Source: Symsagittifera roscoffensis (Eukaryota > Xenacoelomorpha > Acoela > Convolutidae). Taken from it: a stretch of 27,500 nucleotides of DNA. The stretch is from the NCBI RefSeq assembly GCF_963678635.1, contig NW_026971155.1, positions 1-27,500 on the forward strand, in the 5' to 3' direction. The first letter of the stretch is position 1. The number at the start of each line of letters is the position of its first letter. The translations under genes and the position numbers were made by a program. The notes under the pieces are model-generated. The model searched no databases. It saw only the letters and a program-made list of their open reading frames with translations, and was not told where the DNA came from. Positions 7,721 through 18,824 of the stretch are shown one piece after another.

Positions 7721-8240
7721 TTGTGTCAGGGTGAAGCCCTGAATGTTCCGACTGCCTTTTAAGGACTACGGAGCATTAGTTACATGAGAAAATTATAAAT
7801 AAAAAAAATGGAAAAAATGTGATTTAAAAATTGAGAATTTCTTTTGAAAATCATCCCCCCACCTGCCATATAAAAACCAAAGCGATAGATTTCGCTCCTA
7901 GTAACAATTAAACTATGGCAACTATGGCAAATAAGCTTCCTTCAACCAATTCGGAACGATTTGTGCTTACGCGTTAACAGCTCGAAATATATTGCGCGTT
8001 AATAGTCCTAAATTGGTCAAAATTACAATGTTTAAACTCCCGTAACTTAACGAAAAGTGATCCCAGGTGAAATATTTTTTCAAATTTAAGCTCGGACAAA
8101 AATACCTTTCGAATATTATAAAAAAGAGTTGTCAAAAAAGGCTAGCTAAGAAGTCGAAATTTGCTAAGAAGAAGAAAGAAAAAAAACACCCCGAGCACAA
8201 ATATTTTTGTTTACTTTCGTTACTTAAGTCGAAACAATAA
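7721..8240 (-). repeat. Dispersed repeat, copy 2 (inverted)
   Basis: Reverse-oriented copy of 5091-5630. Shared landmarks read CAGGGTGAAGCCCTG, TTCCGACTGCC, ATCATCCCCCCAC and ACCCCGAGCACAAATA. It starts 15 bp upstream of the acceptor of the short exon at 7596-7706. With copy 1 it brackets the exons at 6070-6363, 6900-7171 and 7596-7706. Confidence 0.65.
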
Positions 8241-8250
8241 GCAACAAAAC

Positions 8251-8510
8251 TGCTCGTATCAGGCTCTCCATTATAAAGTCTATGGTTCAGTATTAACATG
8301 AAAAATTCAAATTTAATAAAATAAAATTCTTTTTTTTTAATAAGGACGGACTCCCCCACCCCAAAATGGCAGTCTTCAAAATTAACCCCATAATTTTACG
8401 AAAAATTATCACAGGTGAAATTTCTTTCAATTTAAGTTCTTTTAAATTTAAGCTCAAGTAACCCGAGCACAAATATACCATTACTTCCGTTACAAAAGTT
8501 GGAACAAATC
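8251..8510 (-). repeat. Dispersed repeat, copy 3 (partial, head-to-tail with copy 2)
   Basis: This begins GCTCGTATCAGG and ends CCGTTACAAAAGTTGGAAC, following the order of copy 2 but shorter and more diverged. The left edge of the large tandem duplication (8422) falls within it, and part of it recurs at 10906-10995 as the start of the second unit. Confidence 0.55.
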
Positions 8511-10892
8511 ACTCAAATCTGTGTATGAGTCTCAATTGAACTAGCATATTACACAAAAAAGGTGGAGATTAATCAATGGTTGCGCAGGATCAAAGTTTCT
8601 TGTATTTCGGGATATATATGCCAAATTGGGGCACCTTTTTCTTTCGGCTGAGAAACTCGACACCACCCAAAACTTGTTTGAGACGCTTGAACTATTCGCA
8701 AAAACGGACAGGACATTCAAAAAAAGTGAGCATCTCGACCTTGGAGATTTCTCAGATTTTGAAAAAATAGGTCTCTTCTCTGAAGTAAAATCTTTGAACA
8801 GTTTAAAATATTTAAATTTTTTGGTTCATCAGATAAGAATTATTATTCATCAGAAAAGAATTGTCGTAAAATAGTATTACAAGTTAAACTGATCTTTCTG
8901 ATGCCCTTGTAGAATAATTCAATGTTGTTTTTTTCCGACAAATTGTTCATCTAACAACTTTAAATTTAACTTTATATAATTTTTTAGTTTGACTGCCCGC
9001 CATTAACTAAGTTGACTTGTATAGCTCAAAGAACTAGATAGCTCAATTACTTTTTATAAAAATCAATTGAGAAAATAAGTAATTCTTCAGAGATAAGCAA
9101 GCTCATTCAGGAATCTAACTATTTTTTGTCGCTGTTTTTAATACGCACCACAAAAATTGATAAAAAATTGGTCTTCAAAATTTTCATTTAAAGCGACTGA
9201 TCACACCGCCATAAAATCCATGATAAAACAAAAAATAAAAGCATGCCAAGTTAATTTTTATCTGATCATTTCCCTTTTATAAGTGTTCGCAGGTTTGCTG
9301 GAACGGCTGTAGAACAACATAATTTTTTTCTCGGAAATGTAATATTCAATATCTTTTTTTTTTCTGAAAAGAAACCCCTTGACCAAACAAAATTATCTTC
9401 GTTTGTGATTTATTTTTTTATTTTGCAAATAAACTTGTATTAATTTTGAAAAACTGCCCAAAACTGGCGTTTTCAGGCTCTTTTTGGAAAGTTTTGACCA
9501 AAAAGTTGCGTTGTTTTGGCGATCACTCCTCAGGTTTATTAAAATATAGCCAACGGGGAAATTTGGATCGTATCGGGGTCAAATTTTGAGACGAGGACGC
9601 TTCTCCTAATTTTTTCACTGAATTAAACTCGGTCAAAACTTTAACCTAAATCATCAAGTAGAATGAGAGAAATGACCGGAAATACAAACTTATTTTGCCT
9701 TTTGTTCATTATTAAGTTGAATTTTTTTGAAAACTGCGCTCGAAATTTTCACAGAGGAAGCCCTGCTGGTCATTTTCTGAAATTGTTTTCAATCCATATT
9801 GGATTGTTTTGCTTCTCTCTCCAAAAACGACTCTGACTTTATCAATTTTCGACACATAATAAGATCGTTTTCTTTTGCCATCACACAACTCAGGAGGTTC
9901 AAATGGTTTTGTCGATGCAACATGAGTGCACTTGCAGTTTTTTTCCCTACTTATAGTAAAAAAAAAAGAGTTCAACAAGTTTTGCAGCAAGCTATAATGG
10001 CTAGCCGTAATATTCAAAAAGTTTTGTAGAAAAAGTAATTAAGCTTTTTTTCTAGTTTTTTTTTGGCGGAAAAACTCTGAAGCAGGACCAAAAAAACGTT
10101 TAAAGTCTGTCACACTACTCAAAAATATCTTTAAAAACACGAGCTGACTAAGCAAAAACATTATCCCCTTTTTTAAGCATCTTTTTTGTGATAGAAAATC
10201 TTCTGGTCAGAACTTAACTCGGATCAGAAATTTTCACGGCTTGAGCACTCTTTTTCTTTAAATATACTGGTGTCCGCTGGTCGCAGTCAATCTATCAAAG
10301 TGGACCCTGCCTGTCTACGATTACTTCGTTTCTTTTGTTTCCTTGTATTCGAGGCTGAGTTGTTTTGTTTGGATCAAAGCTCTATTTTTTATCAATGCCA
10401 TTCTTTGTAACTATAGTTTTAATGTGGGGCTACTGTTGTAGCCAATAATAATTAGAGGCTGGTCGACGACCAGCAGACAGAGCGGAAATATGAGTGCGTC
10501 TTCGCTCACTATCATTGCCAAAATTGATTTCATGAAAAGAAGAAAAACAGATTTTTAGCATTCAGTCGAGATTTTTTTTTGTAATTTTGCCGAATAATCC
10601 AAAACAAAAAAAACCATATTCAATTTCCAGACAAAATTTTTGCTTACTTTTTTGAAAAAAAAAAACTTTCGTTGAGAAATCTTATGTAAACGATTTGTAA
10701 AAAAATGCTGGAAAATGCTTGAGTTGTTTTTATCTTATTTGCATTTCGACGTTCAGTCAAAGAACAAAGAAGTTGTAGCTCCTCGATTTCAACGGACCTT
10801 GGTTCTTCGCCTTTCTGTCATTTTTGCAAATGTAGGATGTTTTATTATTTTAAGTAATTCTTAATTAATTTTAAGTATTATTGATTTAAGAT
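8422..10892. repeat. Tandem segmental duplication, unit A (about 2.5 kb)
   Basis: This runs from TTCTTTCAATTTAA to GATTTAAGAT and is repeated as unit B directly downstream in the same orientation. Long blocks are near identical, including the segment from AAGGTGGAGATTAATCAATGG onward and the 15-bp palindrome CTGGTCGACGACCAG at 10459-10473 (21555-21569 in unit B). Unit A has the uninterrupted target of the BEL insertion (GACCGGAAATACAA near 9675), which gives the pre-insertion order. Apart from the CUB-like segment, I recognise no gene. Differences in the 82-codon plus-strand frame at 8626-8874 are mostly amino-acid changing, so that frame is probably not a gene. Confidence 0.85.
9753..9936 (-). 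CDS. Possible CUB-like exon segment (tentative)
   Basis: The open minus-strand segment reads CKCTHVASTKPFEPPELCDG, then KRKRSYYVSKIDKVRVVFGE and on to DQQGFLC. The order Cys, then hydrophobic V-R-V-V-F, then Gly-Phe near the end resembles the C-terminal half of a CUB domain (family: C-G..., L-x-V-x-F, GF-x-A). A GTGAAA donor could end it at 9753 in phase 1. I could not fix a convincing acceptor, and the N-terminal half of the domain is not visible. It lies on the same strand as the FN3 and signal exons, so it could be an exon of that gene. It may equally be a relic. Confidence 0.3.
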
Positions 10893-12253
10893 GTATGGTT
10901 GAATATTCTTTCAATTTAATTTCTTTTAAATTTAAGCTCAAGTAACCCGAGCACAAATATACCATTACTTTCGTTACAAAAGTTGGAACAAAACACTCAA
11001 ATCTGTGTATGAGTCTCAATTGAACTAGCATATTACACAAAAAAGGTGGAGATTAATCAATGGTTGCGCAGGATCAAAGTTTCTTGTATTTCGGGATCAA
11101 TATGCCAAATTGGGGCACCTTTTTCTTTCGGCTGAGAAACTCGACACCACCCAAAACTTGTTTGAGACGGTTGAACTATTCGCAAAAACGGACAGGACAT
11201 TCAAAAAAAGTGAGCATCTCGACCTTGGAGATTTCCCAGATTTTGAAAAAGTTGGTCTCTTCTCTGAAGTAAAATCTTTGAACAGTTTAAAATATTTAAA
11301 TTTTTTGGTTCATCAGATAAGAATTATTATTCATCAGATAAGAATTGTTGTAAAATAGTATTACAAATTAAAATGATCTTTCTGATGCCCCTGTAGAATA
11401 ATTCAATGTTGTTTTTTTCCGACAAATTGTTCATCTAACGACTTTAAATTTAACTTTATATAATTTTTTAGTTTGACTGCCCGCCTTTAACTAAGTTGAC
11501 TTGTATAGCTCAAAGAACTAGATAGCTCAATTACCTTTTATAAAAATCAATTGAGAAAATAAGTAATTCTTCAGAGATAAGCAAGCTCATTCAGGAAGCT
11601 AACTATTTTTTATCGCTGTTTTTAATACGCACAAAAATTGATAAAAAATTGGTCTTCAAAATTTTCATTTAAAGCGACTGATCACACCGCCATAAAATCC
11701 ATGATAAAACAAAACATAAACGCATGCCGGGTTAATTTTTATCTGATCATTTCTCTTTTAAGTGTTCGCAGGTTTGCTGGAATGGCTGTAGAACAACATT
11801 AAAGCAGTATTTTTTTACTCAGAAGAGTAGAACTTCTAACTTCTAAATTCCTTTTATTAATGTTTTTTCTCGGAAATATCATATTCAATATCATTTTTTT
11901 TTGCTGAAAAAACCCCCTGACCTATCAAAATTACCTGTGTTTGTGACTTATTTTTGTATTTTGCAAATAAACTTATATTAATATGAAAAAACTGCCCAAA
12001 ACCGCAGTTTTTAGGCTGTGTTTGGAAAGTTTTGACGAAAAAATTGCGTTGTTTTGGCGCGTACTCCCCCTCAATTGTATTAAAATAGTACAAAAGGGGG
12101 ACCCTTTTGGGTCTTCAGGTGGTCGAAGCCTGAGACGATGGCGCTTCTCCTAATTCTCTCACTGAAATTAACTCGGTCAAAATTTTAACCTAAATCATCA
12201 AGTAGATGGAGAGCGGAGAGGAATGACCGGATATAAATATTGGGTAAATTACT

Positions 12254-12668
12254 TGAGGAGAGTAGTACACCAATTGTTAGTAAGGGTAGTTTTAAGGGTT
12301 GAGTCAAAGGAGTTCCATGCAGTTGGGCATCAGTTGAGTAAGTACATGAAAAATAATACAATAGTAAATCAGGGATAAATCTAAGGTAAATATAATATCA
12401 TAAATAGGGATATTATATTACATGGTACGGGGAATACTAAAAGGCGAACGTTAGAAAAAGGGGAACTGTTAATAAGGGGGTTATTCAGAAAAGTTGATAT
12501 TAATCCCGAGTTTTCGTATAAATTGAAACATTATTTTACCTGAAAGTTTGTCATTTCCTTGTAAGTCATGCTGTTTTTGAAAAGTTGAGAGAAACGAGTG
12601 AGTCAGCTTGGCTGTAATGTCAAAAGTCAAGTTGAGAGAAAGGTGACCTTAATTGTTTACAATTAACA
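12254..12668 (-). repeat. BEL/Pao 3' LTR
   Basis: The LTR is 415 bp, starting TGTTAATTGTAAAC and ending CTACTCTCCTCA on the minus strand, so it has TG...CA ends. It matches the other LTR base for base as far as I can read, except near the 3' edge, where GGTGTACT here is GGCCACT in the other copy. It is preceded by a purine-rich tract that fits the plus-strand primer. Confidence 0.9.
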
Positions 12669-12680
12669 CCCGCCCACATT
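12669..12680 (-). other. Polypurine tract of the BEL/Pao element
   Basis: AATGTGGGCGGG on the minus strand lies directly against the TGTTAATTG start of the 3' LTR. That is where plus-strand DNA synthesis is primed in LTR elements. It also supports the chosen LTR boundary. Confidence 0.65.
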
Positions 12681-12922
12681 TGCAGAGCTTGCAAATAAAG
12701 TATTGAATAAAATAGTAAAGATACGGTAAAATACAAAGATAAGGGAACCAGTAGATAAGGGAACCAGAAATTGTTCTTTTTCATCTTCATCTTGGTTTGT
12801 CTATCGTTGAGCTGATTGTCTTAGTTGAATTGACGAGTCGTAGATTTGTTCATCTTTGTCGAGTTGATATGTTGAAGGCTGAGTTGCGTGATTATTTGGT
12901 TGGTTAGCTATTTGGAGCTTGG
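12681..12922 (-). other. BEL/Pao 3' untranslated region
   Basis: Sequence of about 240 nt between the gag-pol stop and the polypurine tract. It contains a tandem AGATAAGGGAACCAG pair (around 12740-12765 on the plus strand) and no coding frame of note. There is no room for an envelope gene. Confidence 0.6.
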
Positions 12923-15900
12923 TTACTGCGAAACTGGGAAAACGCGGCTCAATTTGACCACAGGTCGAACTTTGAATCCAGTTGGCGTTTTCAGCTTCAC
13001 TGAGCGGACTATTCCATCTTGTCCAGGAAAGGTTTCCACCACTTTAGCAAGAGGCCACAGTCCACGAGGTGTAAAATCCTCCAACATCCAGACCATGTCG
13101 TCGGGTTGCAAATTGGAAGTCGCAGAAGTCCACTTTGATCGTTTCTGCTGACCTGGTAAGTACTCTCGAAGAAAGCGATTCCAGAAGTGATCTGCGAGTA
13201 GTTGGGATGCTTTCCATGATTTTGACAGAGATAAATCCTTGTCCTTGAAGATACCAGGCGGTAAATTTGGAGTTCCACGACCAAGAAGGAAATGGTTGGG
13301 AGTGAGAGGCAGATCATCTTTGATGTCGTCAGACACATTGGTTAAAGGTCGTGAATTCATGGTTGATTCAATTTCGGTCGTGAAAGTAGCCAGTGTTTCA
13401 TAGGAGAGTGTTCTTGATCCGATGACTTTGTACAGGGAAAGTTTAAATATCTGAACTAGTCGTTCCCAAGAACCACCAAAATGAGGGGCCGCAGGAGGGT
13501 TGAATTTCCATTCGAGTGATACGTCCAGCTGATTGATGCTTTCCACAAATTCTTTGTTCTTTTCCAAGTTGTCTAGACATTTCTTCAGCTCAGAATTGGA
13601 GCCCACAAAACTTGTCCCACAATCAGAAACCATTTTCGATGGTTTTCCTCGCCGGGCAAAAAAGCGTCTGATACAAAGAAGAGTGCTGTCTGTCGATAGT
13701 CCTAATGAGATTTCAAGATGCACAGCTCTGATCACTAAGCATGTGAACAGTAAAATATACGCTTGGTATTGTTTTCCTTGAAGGATGATGGGAAAAGGTC
13801 CAACGTAGTCCAATCCAGTCGTTGCAAAAGGAAAATGATTTTTTGATGGCAGTCGATCAATTGGAAGATCTGACATCTGAGGGTAGTCGACTTGTTGTTG
13901 CATTCTTCTGCAGGGTATACAACTGTGTATGATACTTTTCAGCACGACGCGGCAGCGAAGAATCCAGTAGTTTTCCTGTGCTATGGCAATTGCTTGTTCC
14001 TTTCCGCAGTGGGAATGTAGAACATGGATGTTAGCTAACAGCAGGCGAACATTGGGGTTTTCACCAGCGAGAATGATTGGAAATCTAGCTGATAGCATGA
14101 TAGGGGCACGCGTGAGACGTCCACGAGAACGCAGGATACCGAAGTTGTCCACAAACGGTGCTAATGTTCGAAGTCTACTTTTGCCTTCAATTGGTTTTTC
14201 TTTTTTGATGTCTGAAATTTCAGAGACAAAATCTGTCCTTTGGGCAGTTTTAATTATGAGAAAGTGCGATTTCGTTAGATGCAAGAGTTGAAGATCGACC
14301 TTCGACTGTTTGTTGATCTTCCGTTTGAGATTTTCTGCGAATAAGAAGCAGTATGCAACTGTCCGTATTAGTCTTTTCCAGTTGCTGAAGCGTTTGATGT
14401 CAAATATAGGCTCAAATTTAGCCTCTAATGAAGTAACGAATACAGGAATGTTCTCAAGCCGAATGTTTTCCTGTGAAGGCCATTGAGAAGAATCGTTCAA
14501 CAGAAATTCCGGTCCTAGTAGCCACCGACAGCTTGAGGTCATTTCTAAAGCAATGTATCCTCTGGTACCGTCGTCAGCAGGATTTAGCAGAGTTGGAACG
14601 TGAAACCACTGTTCAGGTTTAGAAACGTCTAAAATTTTCTGAAGCCGATTAGCGACGAAAATTTTGTGTCGTATTTCAGGTGTTCGCAGCCAATACAAAA
14701 CAGTAGTACTGTCAGACCAGAAATAAGTTTTTTCAACTTTGAGGTCAATTTCCTCTGAAACAAAGAGCGATAGTTGGGCAGCATATACTGCAGCTTGCAA
14801 CTCGAGATTGGGAATTGTAACACGTTTCATAGGAGCGACTCTTGTCTTTCCTATTATAAACTTCAAAGATGTGGAGCCGTCGCTGTAGACTATTCTTAGG
14901 TAGCAAACAGCAGCGAGAGCGAATTCTGATGCATCACAAAACGTGTGAAGCTGGATTGAAGCAGGGTTTTCTTTATCAAAGAAGTTCCTTTGGAATGAAA
15001 CAGTTTCGAAATTTTCCATTTCGTCTACCCAAAGTTTGAAATCGGGAAGTTTATCCGTGTCTAATGGAGTATCCCACTTAACACCTTGTGACCAAACAGA
15101 TTGGAGAACTTTTCGAATCCGAATTGTCAATGGAGCCACTATTCCGAGTGGGTCAAATAAAGAAGCGGTATACTTCAGGAGTTTCCGTTGCGTAGCAATG
15201 CCAATACGTAGAATTTTTACAAACTTTTTGTTATCGATGAAGTAGCAGTCAGTGTTGGTATTCCAGTGAACACCGAGAACTCGTTGATGTTTAGGCGTTG
15301 GATCATTAGGGCTGACTAAAATATTTGGATCAATTGAATCCAGGAATGGTTTACTGTTTGAGTTCCACTTATTCAAGTTGAACCCACCTCGAGATAAAGA
15401 TCCTCGTAGTTGTGTCATTTGTTGGAGGGCTTCTTCTACCGTTGACGAAGTGACATACAAATCATCCATGTAGATATTCCGTTGAATGATTTCAGAAGCC
15501 AGAGGAAAGTCGTTTTTACTGTCTGATGCACATCGTCGTACTGCGTAGCAAGCCACGCATGGTGAGTCTGTGGCACCGAAAATGTGTCGTGTATATTCGT
15601 GTGTTTCTAATTTACCATTTTCTTTCCAAAGGTATCTTAGAAAAGGTCTATCCTTTGGGCTGACTAGCACTTGCATAAACATAGCATCTATGTCAGCAGA
15701 TATTGCTATTTTATTTTGTCGAAAGCGAATTATGAGACCTTTGAGCAAACTCGAGTTGAGGGATTTACCCTGAAAAATGCTGGAAGCATTTGAGACTCGT
15801 CTAACTTTGTCTGGTTTGTTGACATTTGTCACTGGATGATGCGGCAAATACCAAGATTTGATTGCAGTGTCATGTTTTGCATCTATTTTGGTGACAAAGC

Positions 15901-18481
15901 CTTTTTCTAAGTCAGTGATGACTGTTGCGCGGTATTTCTCCCTTACATCAGGTTTACTTTTAAGGCGAAATTCGAGGCTGTTGAGTTGCTTTTCAGCTAG
16001 CCAACGGTTATTTGGAAGATCAGTATCCTCTTTCCAAAGAAGGTCAATTTGATAGTGACCATCTACTAAAGTACAAGAGTTTTCGAGAATATCGATTGCT
16101 CTTTTATCCGATTTGGAGTGCGAGCGTTTTGAAGAAGCGATGCCTGTGTTTTCTATTTTCATCCAGTTGAGAACTTTCTGGTATAATTTTTCATCTAAGT
16201 TATTGTGTGAATGAACTTGTGTGAAGTTCACCGGAACAGATGGAACGGAATTATATTGCGTTTTGTTCCGACCTGTGCATGTCCATCCCAAAAGGGTTTC
16301 GATAGCCCAGGGAACATTCTTGGGGCCATAAACGGTATTTTTGATCTCATGATATTCTGGATTGTTGTTTCCGATGACTAGCGATATGCTATTGTCGTTT
16401 AAGTCCGGGTATTTAACATGCTTTAAATGTGGAAAATTGTTGCACATTGCGTTTAGTTGAAAAATATCAACTGGGGCCAAATTATTTTCATCTACCGTGA
16501 GTACGTCATCGAGCGTCATTGGAGTCGATGTGCTTTTGTATGGTCTAATTTGTACATCCACAGATGTAACTTGAACTGACTTGGTCTCATGATATCCAGA
16601 TATGGGAAGTGAGTGCTTCTTGTTGACGTCCAAGCCTAGTTGAGTTGCCACTGAGTCCAGTAGTAGAGTTACGCAGCTACCACTATCTAAGAAAGCGTAG
16701 GTACAAAGTGTTTTATCACCATTTGATAATTCGATTGGTACAAAAGCTGATTGACCTGATCTCTGAAAAGCTATTGCGCGATTCACTGCAGCTTTACTAG
16801 GGTTTTTTCCATAAGTATCAGAAGGATCGTGGAGTAGAGTGTGGTGTTTTTTACCACAATTATCGGTTCGACAGAGCGATTTCGAATTGCAGTCAGTAAA
16901 CCTATGATTCCCTAGACAGTTAAAGCATAAGTGCATTTTTCGGGCATGCTCTTTTCGTTGCTTAGGGTCTAGAGCTTTGAAGTGCTCGCATTTGTAGAGA
17001 GGTCCACAGGTGTCTCCACTAGGACAAGCATTCGAGTTTACATTATTCTGAGCACGAGAGTTTTGTTGATCTCCCTGATGGTTAAAGCGCTGATTTTGAT
17101 TTCCTACACCATTTGTAGTAAAACCATTGAAACGAGAACCACTAGGGTGTTTAGCGTTTCCAGAAGAATTGTTAAAATTGTTATTGTTTTGGTTTCGGAA
17201 ACCTGTCGGAGGCATGTCGCGACACGCCTGTGCGTACCGTTGAAACCATTGTGCTAGATGTCTCAAGGAGGGTTGATCGTAGTCTTTGTCGATGACGAAG
17301 CGATTCCATTCTAATCTCACAGGGTCGGGAAGCTTTGCCAGAGCAGTGTTCAAGTTTGTTGTAGAACAAATATCGTGAACAAAACCAAGTTGCTCAAAAG
17401 TGTCCACTAAAGTTAGGAGAAAAGCAGAAAACTGCATGTATGATTCTGGTTGAGCCAGATTTGGAGGTTTGAAATTTGCAAGACGTTGCAAAAAAGAGTT
17501 GACAATTCTATTGGTATTGCCAAAGTTTTCACGAAGACGTTGTAGTGCTAGTTCGTATGTGTCGCCGTTTGCACCATAACCAGCTATCATTAGTTTAGCT
17601 GGGCCAGTTACCAATGATTGAAGATGGATCATCTTTTCAGTTGGAGACATATTAGAATTATGAATCGATGATACGAATACACCATACCAGTGCAACCAAT
17701 AGTTGGGATTGCCATTGAAAATTGTAGGCTTCAGTTTTGGCACTGATCGACTGAATGTAGTAGAAGTGTCGCTTGAATTAGTTGCCAAAGCTCGATTGTT
17801 GTTGTTAGGAGGGTTTGCAGCACTAGCTTGTTGTGAGCTGTGGTTAGGAACATCACTAGCAAATGGATTTGAAAATGATTGGTCGCCTTGAAATGGCGCC
17901 GAAAGGTTGTCGTCAGAGGCAGCTGTTCTTGCATTGCCTTGAGTATTGTTGCTCATGGTTATAAGGTTGTTGTTTGGTATATCCATTATGTTTGCAGTCG
18001 GCATGGAGGTTGCGGTTTCCTGTGGGAAAATTGAAGTAGCATTTTCTTGAGCGCTGTTATTTTGAATTGTAGAAGTAGCAGGATTTGATACTTGTTTTTT
18101 CAAATATTTTTTCACTTTCATTGAAAATACTCGGATTTTCTGTTTCAACTGTACTGTCCAGTGAGAATGTTCTTCAAAATCGTGTTCAGAACCAGCCTGT
18201 AACATTTGATCGTTCAGGGTATCAAGTTTTTGTTGGAATTGAGACAATTCAGTGAACGTTTCATTGATAAGTTCAAGATCATCTTCTTCCTCGTAGATGT
18301 TGTTTTCGAGCATGTCGATCAAAGTATTGATCTCCATTTCGTGATGACGTCGAAGCGAAACCAGTTTTCGAACGCCAGTCTCTTGAACGTTTTGATTGGT
18401 ATCTTGCGTTTGGGTACCATTTTGTTCCGAAGGATCGCTGTCATTGTTTTGCGTCGTTTTATTTCTACCGGATGGGGCCAT
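12923..18481 (-). CDS. gag-pol: BEL/Pao gag-pol polyprotein
   Basis: One intact frame of 1852 codons. I start it at ATG 18481 (MAPSGRNK; G at -3 and +4); the frame extends 12 codons further, but only from a TTG. Residues 40-130 are charged and probably coiled coil. Residues 245-420 match the BEL gag region (DUF1759 type). A zinc knuckle C519-C522-H526-C531 is followed by a second Cys/His cluster. The aspartic protease motif is DSG at 599-601 (DUF1758 type). The RT has ADIDAMF (D930) and YMDD at 1004-1007. The Pao-type A17 region and RNase H follow (D1183, E1227, D1257, and D1303 in NPADDGTRG). The integrase has an HHCC zinc site (H1486, H1491, C1521, C1524), the catalytic D1558-D1620-E1673 and a C-terminal DUF5641-type module. 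Every catalytic residue I checked is present. Gag and pol share one frame without a shift, as is common in BEL elements. Confidence 0.95.
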   Translation of the reverse strand: MAPSGRNKTTQNNDSDPSEQNGTQTQDTNQNVQETGVRKLVSLRRHHEMEINTLIDMLENNIYEEEDDLELINETFTELSQFQQKLDTLNDQMLQAGSEHDFEEHSHWTVQLKQKIRVFSMKVKKYLKKQVSNPATSTIQNNSAQENATSIFPQETATSMPTANIMDIPNNNLITMSNNTQGNARTAASDDNLSAPFQGDQSFSNPFASDVPNHSSQQASAANPPNNNNRALATNSSDTSTTFSRSVPKLKPTIFNGNPNYWLHWYGVFVSSIHNSNMSPTEKMIHLQSLVTGPAKLMIAGYGANGDTYELALQRLRENFGNTNRIVNSFLQRLANFKPPNLAQPESYMQFSAFLLTLVDTFEQLGFVHDICSTTNLNTALAKLPDPVRLEWNRFVIDKDYDQPSLRHLAQWFQRYAQACRDMPPTGFRNQNNNNFNNSSGNAKHPSGSRFNGFTTNGVGNQNQRFNHQGDQQNSRAQNNVNSNACPSGDTCGPLYKCEHFKALDPKQRKEHARKMHLCFNCLGNHRFTDCNSKSLCRTDNCGKKHHTLLHDPSDTYGKNPSKAAVNRAIAFQRSGQSAFVPIELSNGDKTLCTYAFLDSGSCVTLLLDSVATQLGLDVNKKHSLPISGYHETKSVQVTSVDVQIRPYKSTSTPMTLDDVLTVDENNLAPVDIFQLNAMCNNFPHLKHVKYPDLNDNSISLVIGNNNPEYHEIKNTVYGPKNVPWAIETLLGWTCTGRNKTQYNSVPSVPVNFTQVHSHNNLDEKLYQKVLNWMKIENTGIASSKRSHSKSDKRAIDILENSCTLVDGHYQIDLLWKEDTDLPNNRWLAEKQLNSLEFRLKSKPDVREKYRATVITDLEKGFVTKIDAKHDTAIKSWYLPHHPVTNVNKPDKVRRVSNASSIFQGKSLNSSLLKGLIIRFRQNKIAISADIDAMFMQVLVSPKDRPFLRYLWKENGKLETHEYTRHIFGATDSPCVACYAVRRCASDSKNDFPLASEIIQRNIYMDDLYVTSSTVEEALQQMTQLRGSLSRGGFNLNKWNSNSKPFLDSIDPNILVSPNDPTPKHQRVLGVHWNTNTDCYFIDNKKFVKILRIGIATQRKLLKYTASLFDPLGIVAPLTIRIRKVLQSVWSQGVKWDTPLDTDKLPDFKLWVDEMENFETVSFQRNFFDKENPASIQLHTFCDASEFALAAVCYLRIVYSDGSTSLKFIIGKTRVAPMKRVTIPNLELQAAVYAAQLSLFVSEEIDLKVEKTYFWSDSTTVLYWLRTPEIRHKIFVANRLQKILDVSKPEQWFHVPTLLNPADDGTRGYIALEMTSSCRWLLGPEFLLNDSSQWPSQENIRLENIPVFVTSLEAKFEPIFDIKRFSNWKRLIRTVAYCFLFAENLKRKINKQSKVDLQLLHLTKSHFLIIKTAQRTDFVSEISDIKKEKPIEGKSRLRTLAPFVDNFGILRSRGRLTRAPIMLSARFPIILAGENPNVRLLLANIHVLHSHCGKEQAIAIAQENYWILRCRVVLKSIIHSCIPCRRMQQQVDYPQMSDLPIDRLPSKNHFPFATTGLDYVGPFPIILQGKQYQAYILLFTCLVIRAVHLEISLGLSTDSTLLCIRRFFARRGKPSKMVSDCGTSFVGSNSELKKCLDNLEKNKEFVESINQLDVSLEWKFNPPAAPHFGGSWERLVQIFKLSLYKVIGSRTLSYETLATFTTEIESTMNSRPLTNVSDDIKDDLPLTPNHFLLGRGTPNLPPGIFKDKDLSLSKSWKASQLLADHFWNRFLREYLPGQQKRSKWTSATSNLQPDDMVWMLEDFTPRGLWPLAKVVETFPGQDGIVRSVKLKTPTGFKVRPVVKLSRVFPVSQ

Positions 18482-18824
18482 ACCTTGAACCAGGAGACGT
18501 AAACCAATACCTACCAACTTATACCAGTATATGAATTTACCTTTACCAACCTACCAACTTATACCGAATACCACCGATGCTCGTAAGAAGGAGCGAAATA
18601 ATGGATAAAGTTTAACCAATTACCACTGTACCTTACCACTTGTACCTACCTCCGAGGGAAAATTGAGCGGTAGTTCAAAGTGTCCTCGGTATTAACAATT
18701 AACTGCGATTTTAAAGCTAGTCCAAGAACCTACCTGGTCCTACCAGCCTACCGACCCTAGCTACCTACCAATTACCAGTATAAACGGCAAAAAAAACCGG
18801 GTGCAAAGATTAGCACCAATGAGT

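Noticed and set aside
8626-8874. An 82-codon plus-strand frame preserved in both duplication units (also 11110-11358)
   Set aside because: It starts at TTG, and the few differences between copies are mostly amino-acid changing (about four against one silent), so there is no sign of selection on a protein. It is open in both because the duplication is recent.
10459-10473. CTGGTCGACGACCAG palindrome as a regulatory or recombination site
   Set aside because: It is a short 7-bp-arm palindrome, kept in both units simply because they are duplicates (21555-21569). Nothing else supports a function.
12681-12922. Envelope gene downstream of pol, as in some BEL-like errantiviruses
   Set aside because: Only about 240 nt separate the stop codon from the polypurine tract, with no suitable frame.
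18482-18517. Twelve extra N-terminal codons for the BEL polyprotein
   Set aside because: The upstream start is TTG, not ATG. The ATG at 18481 has a good initiation context and is preferred in a eukaryote.
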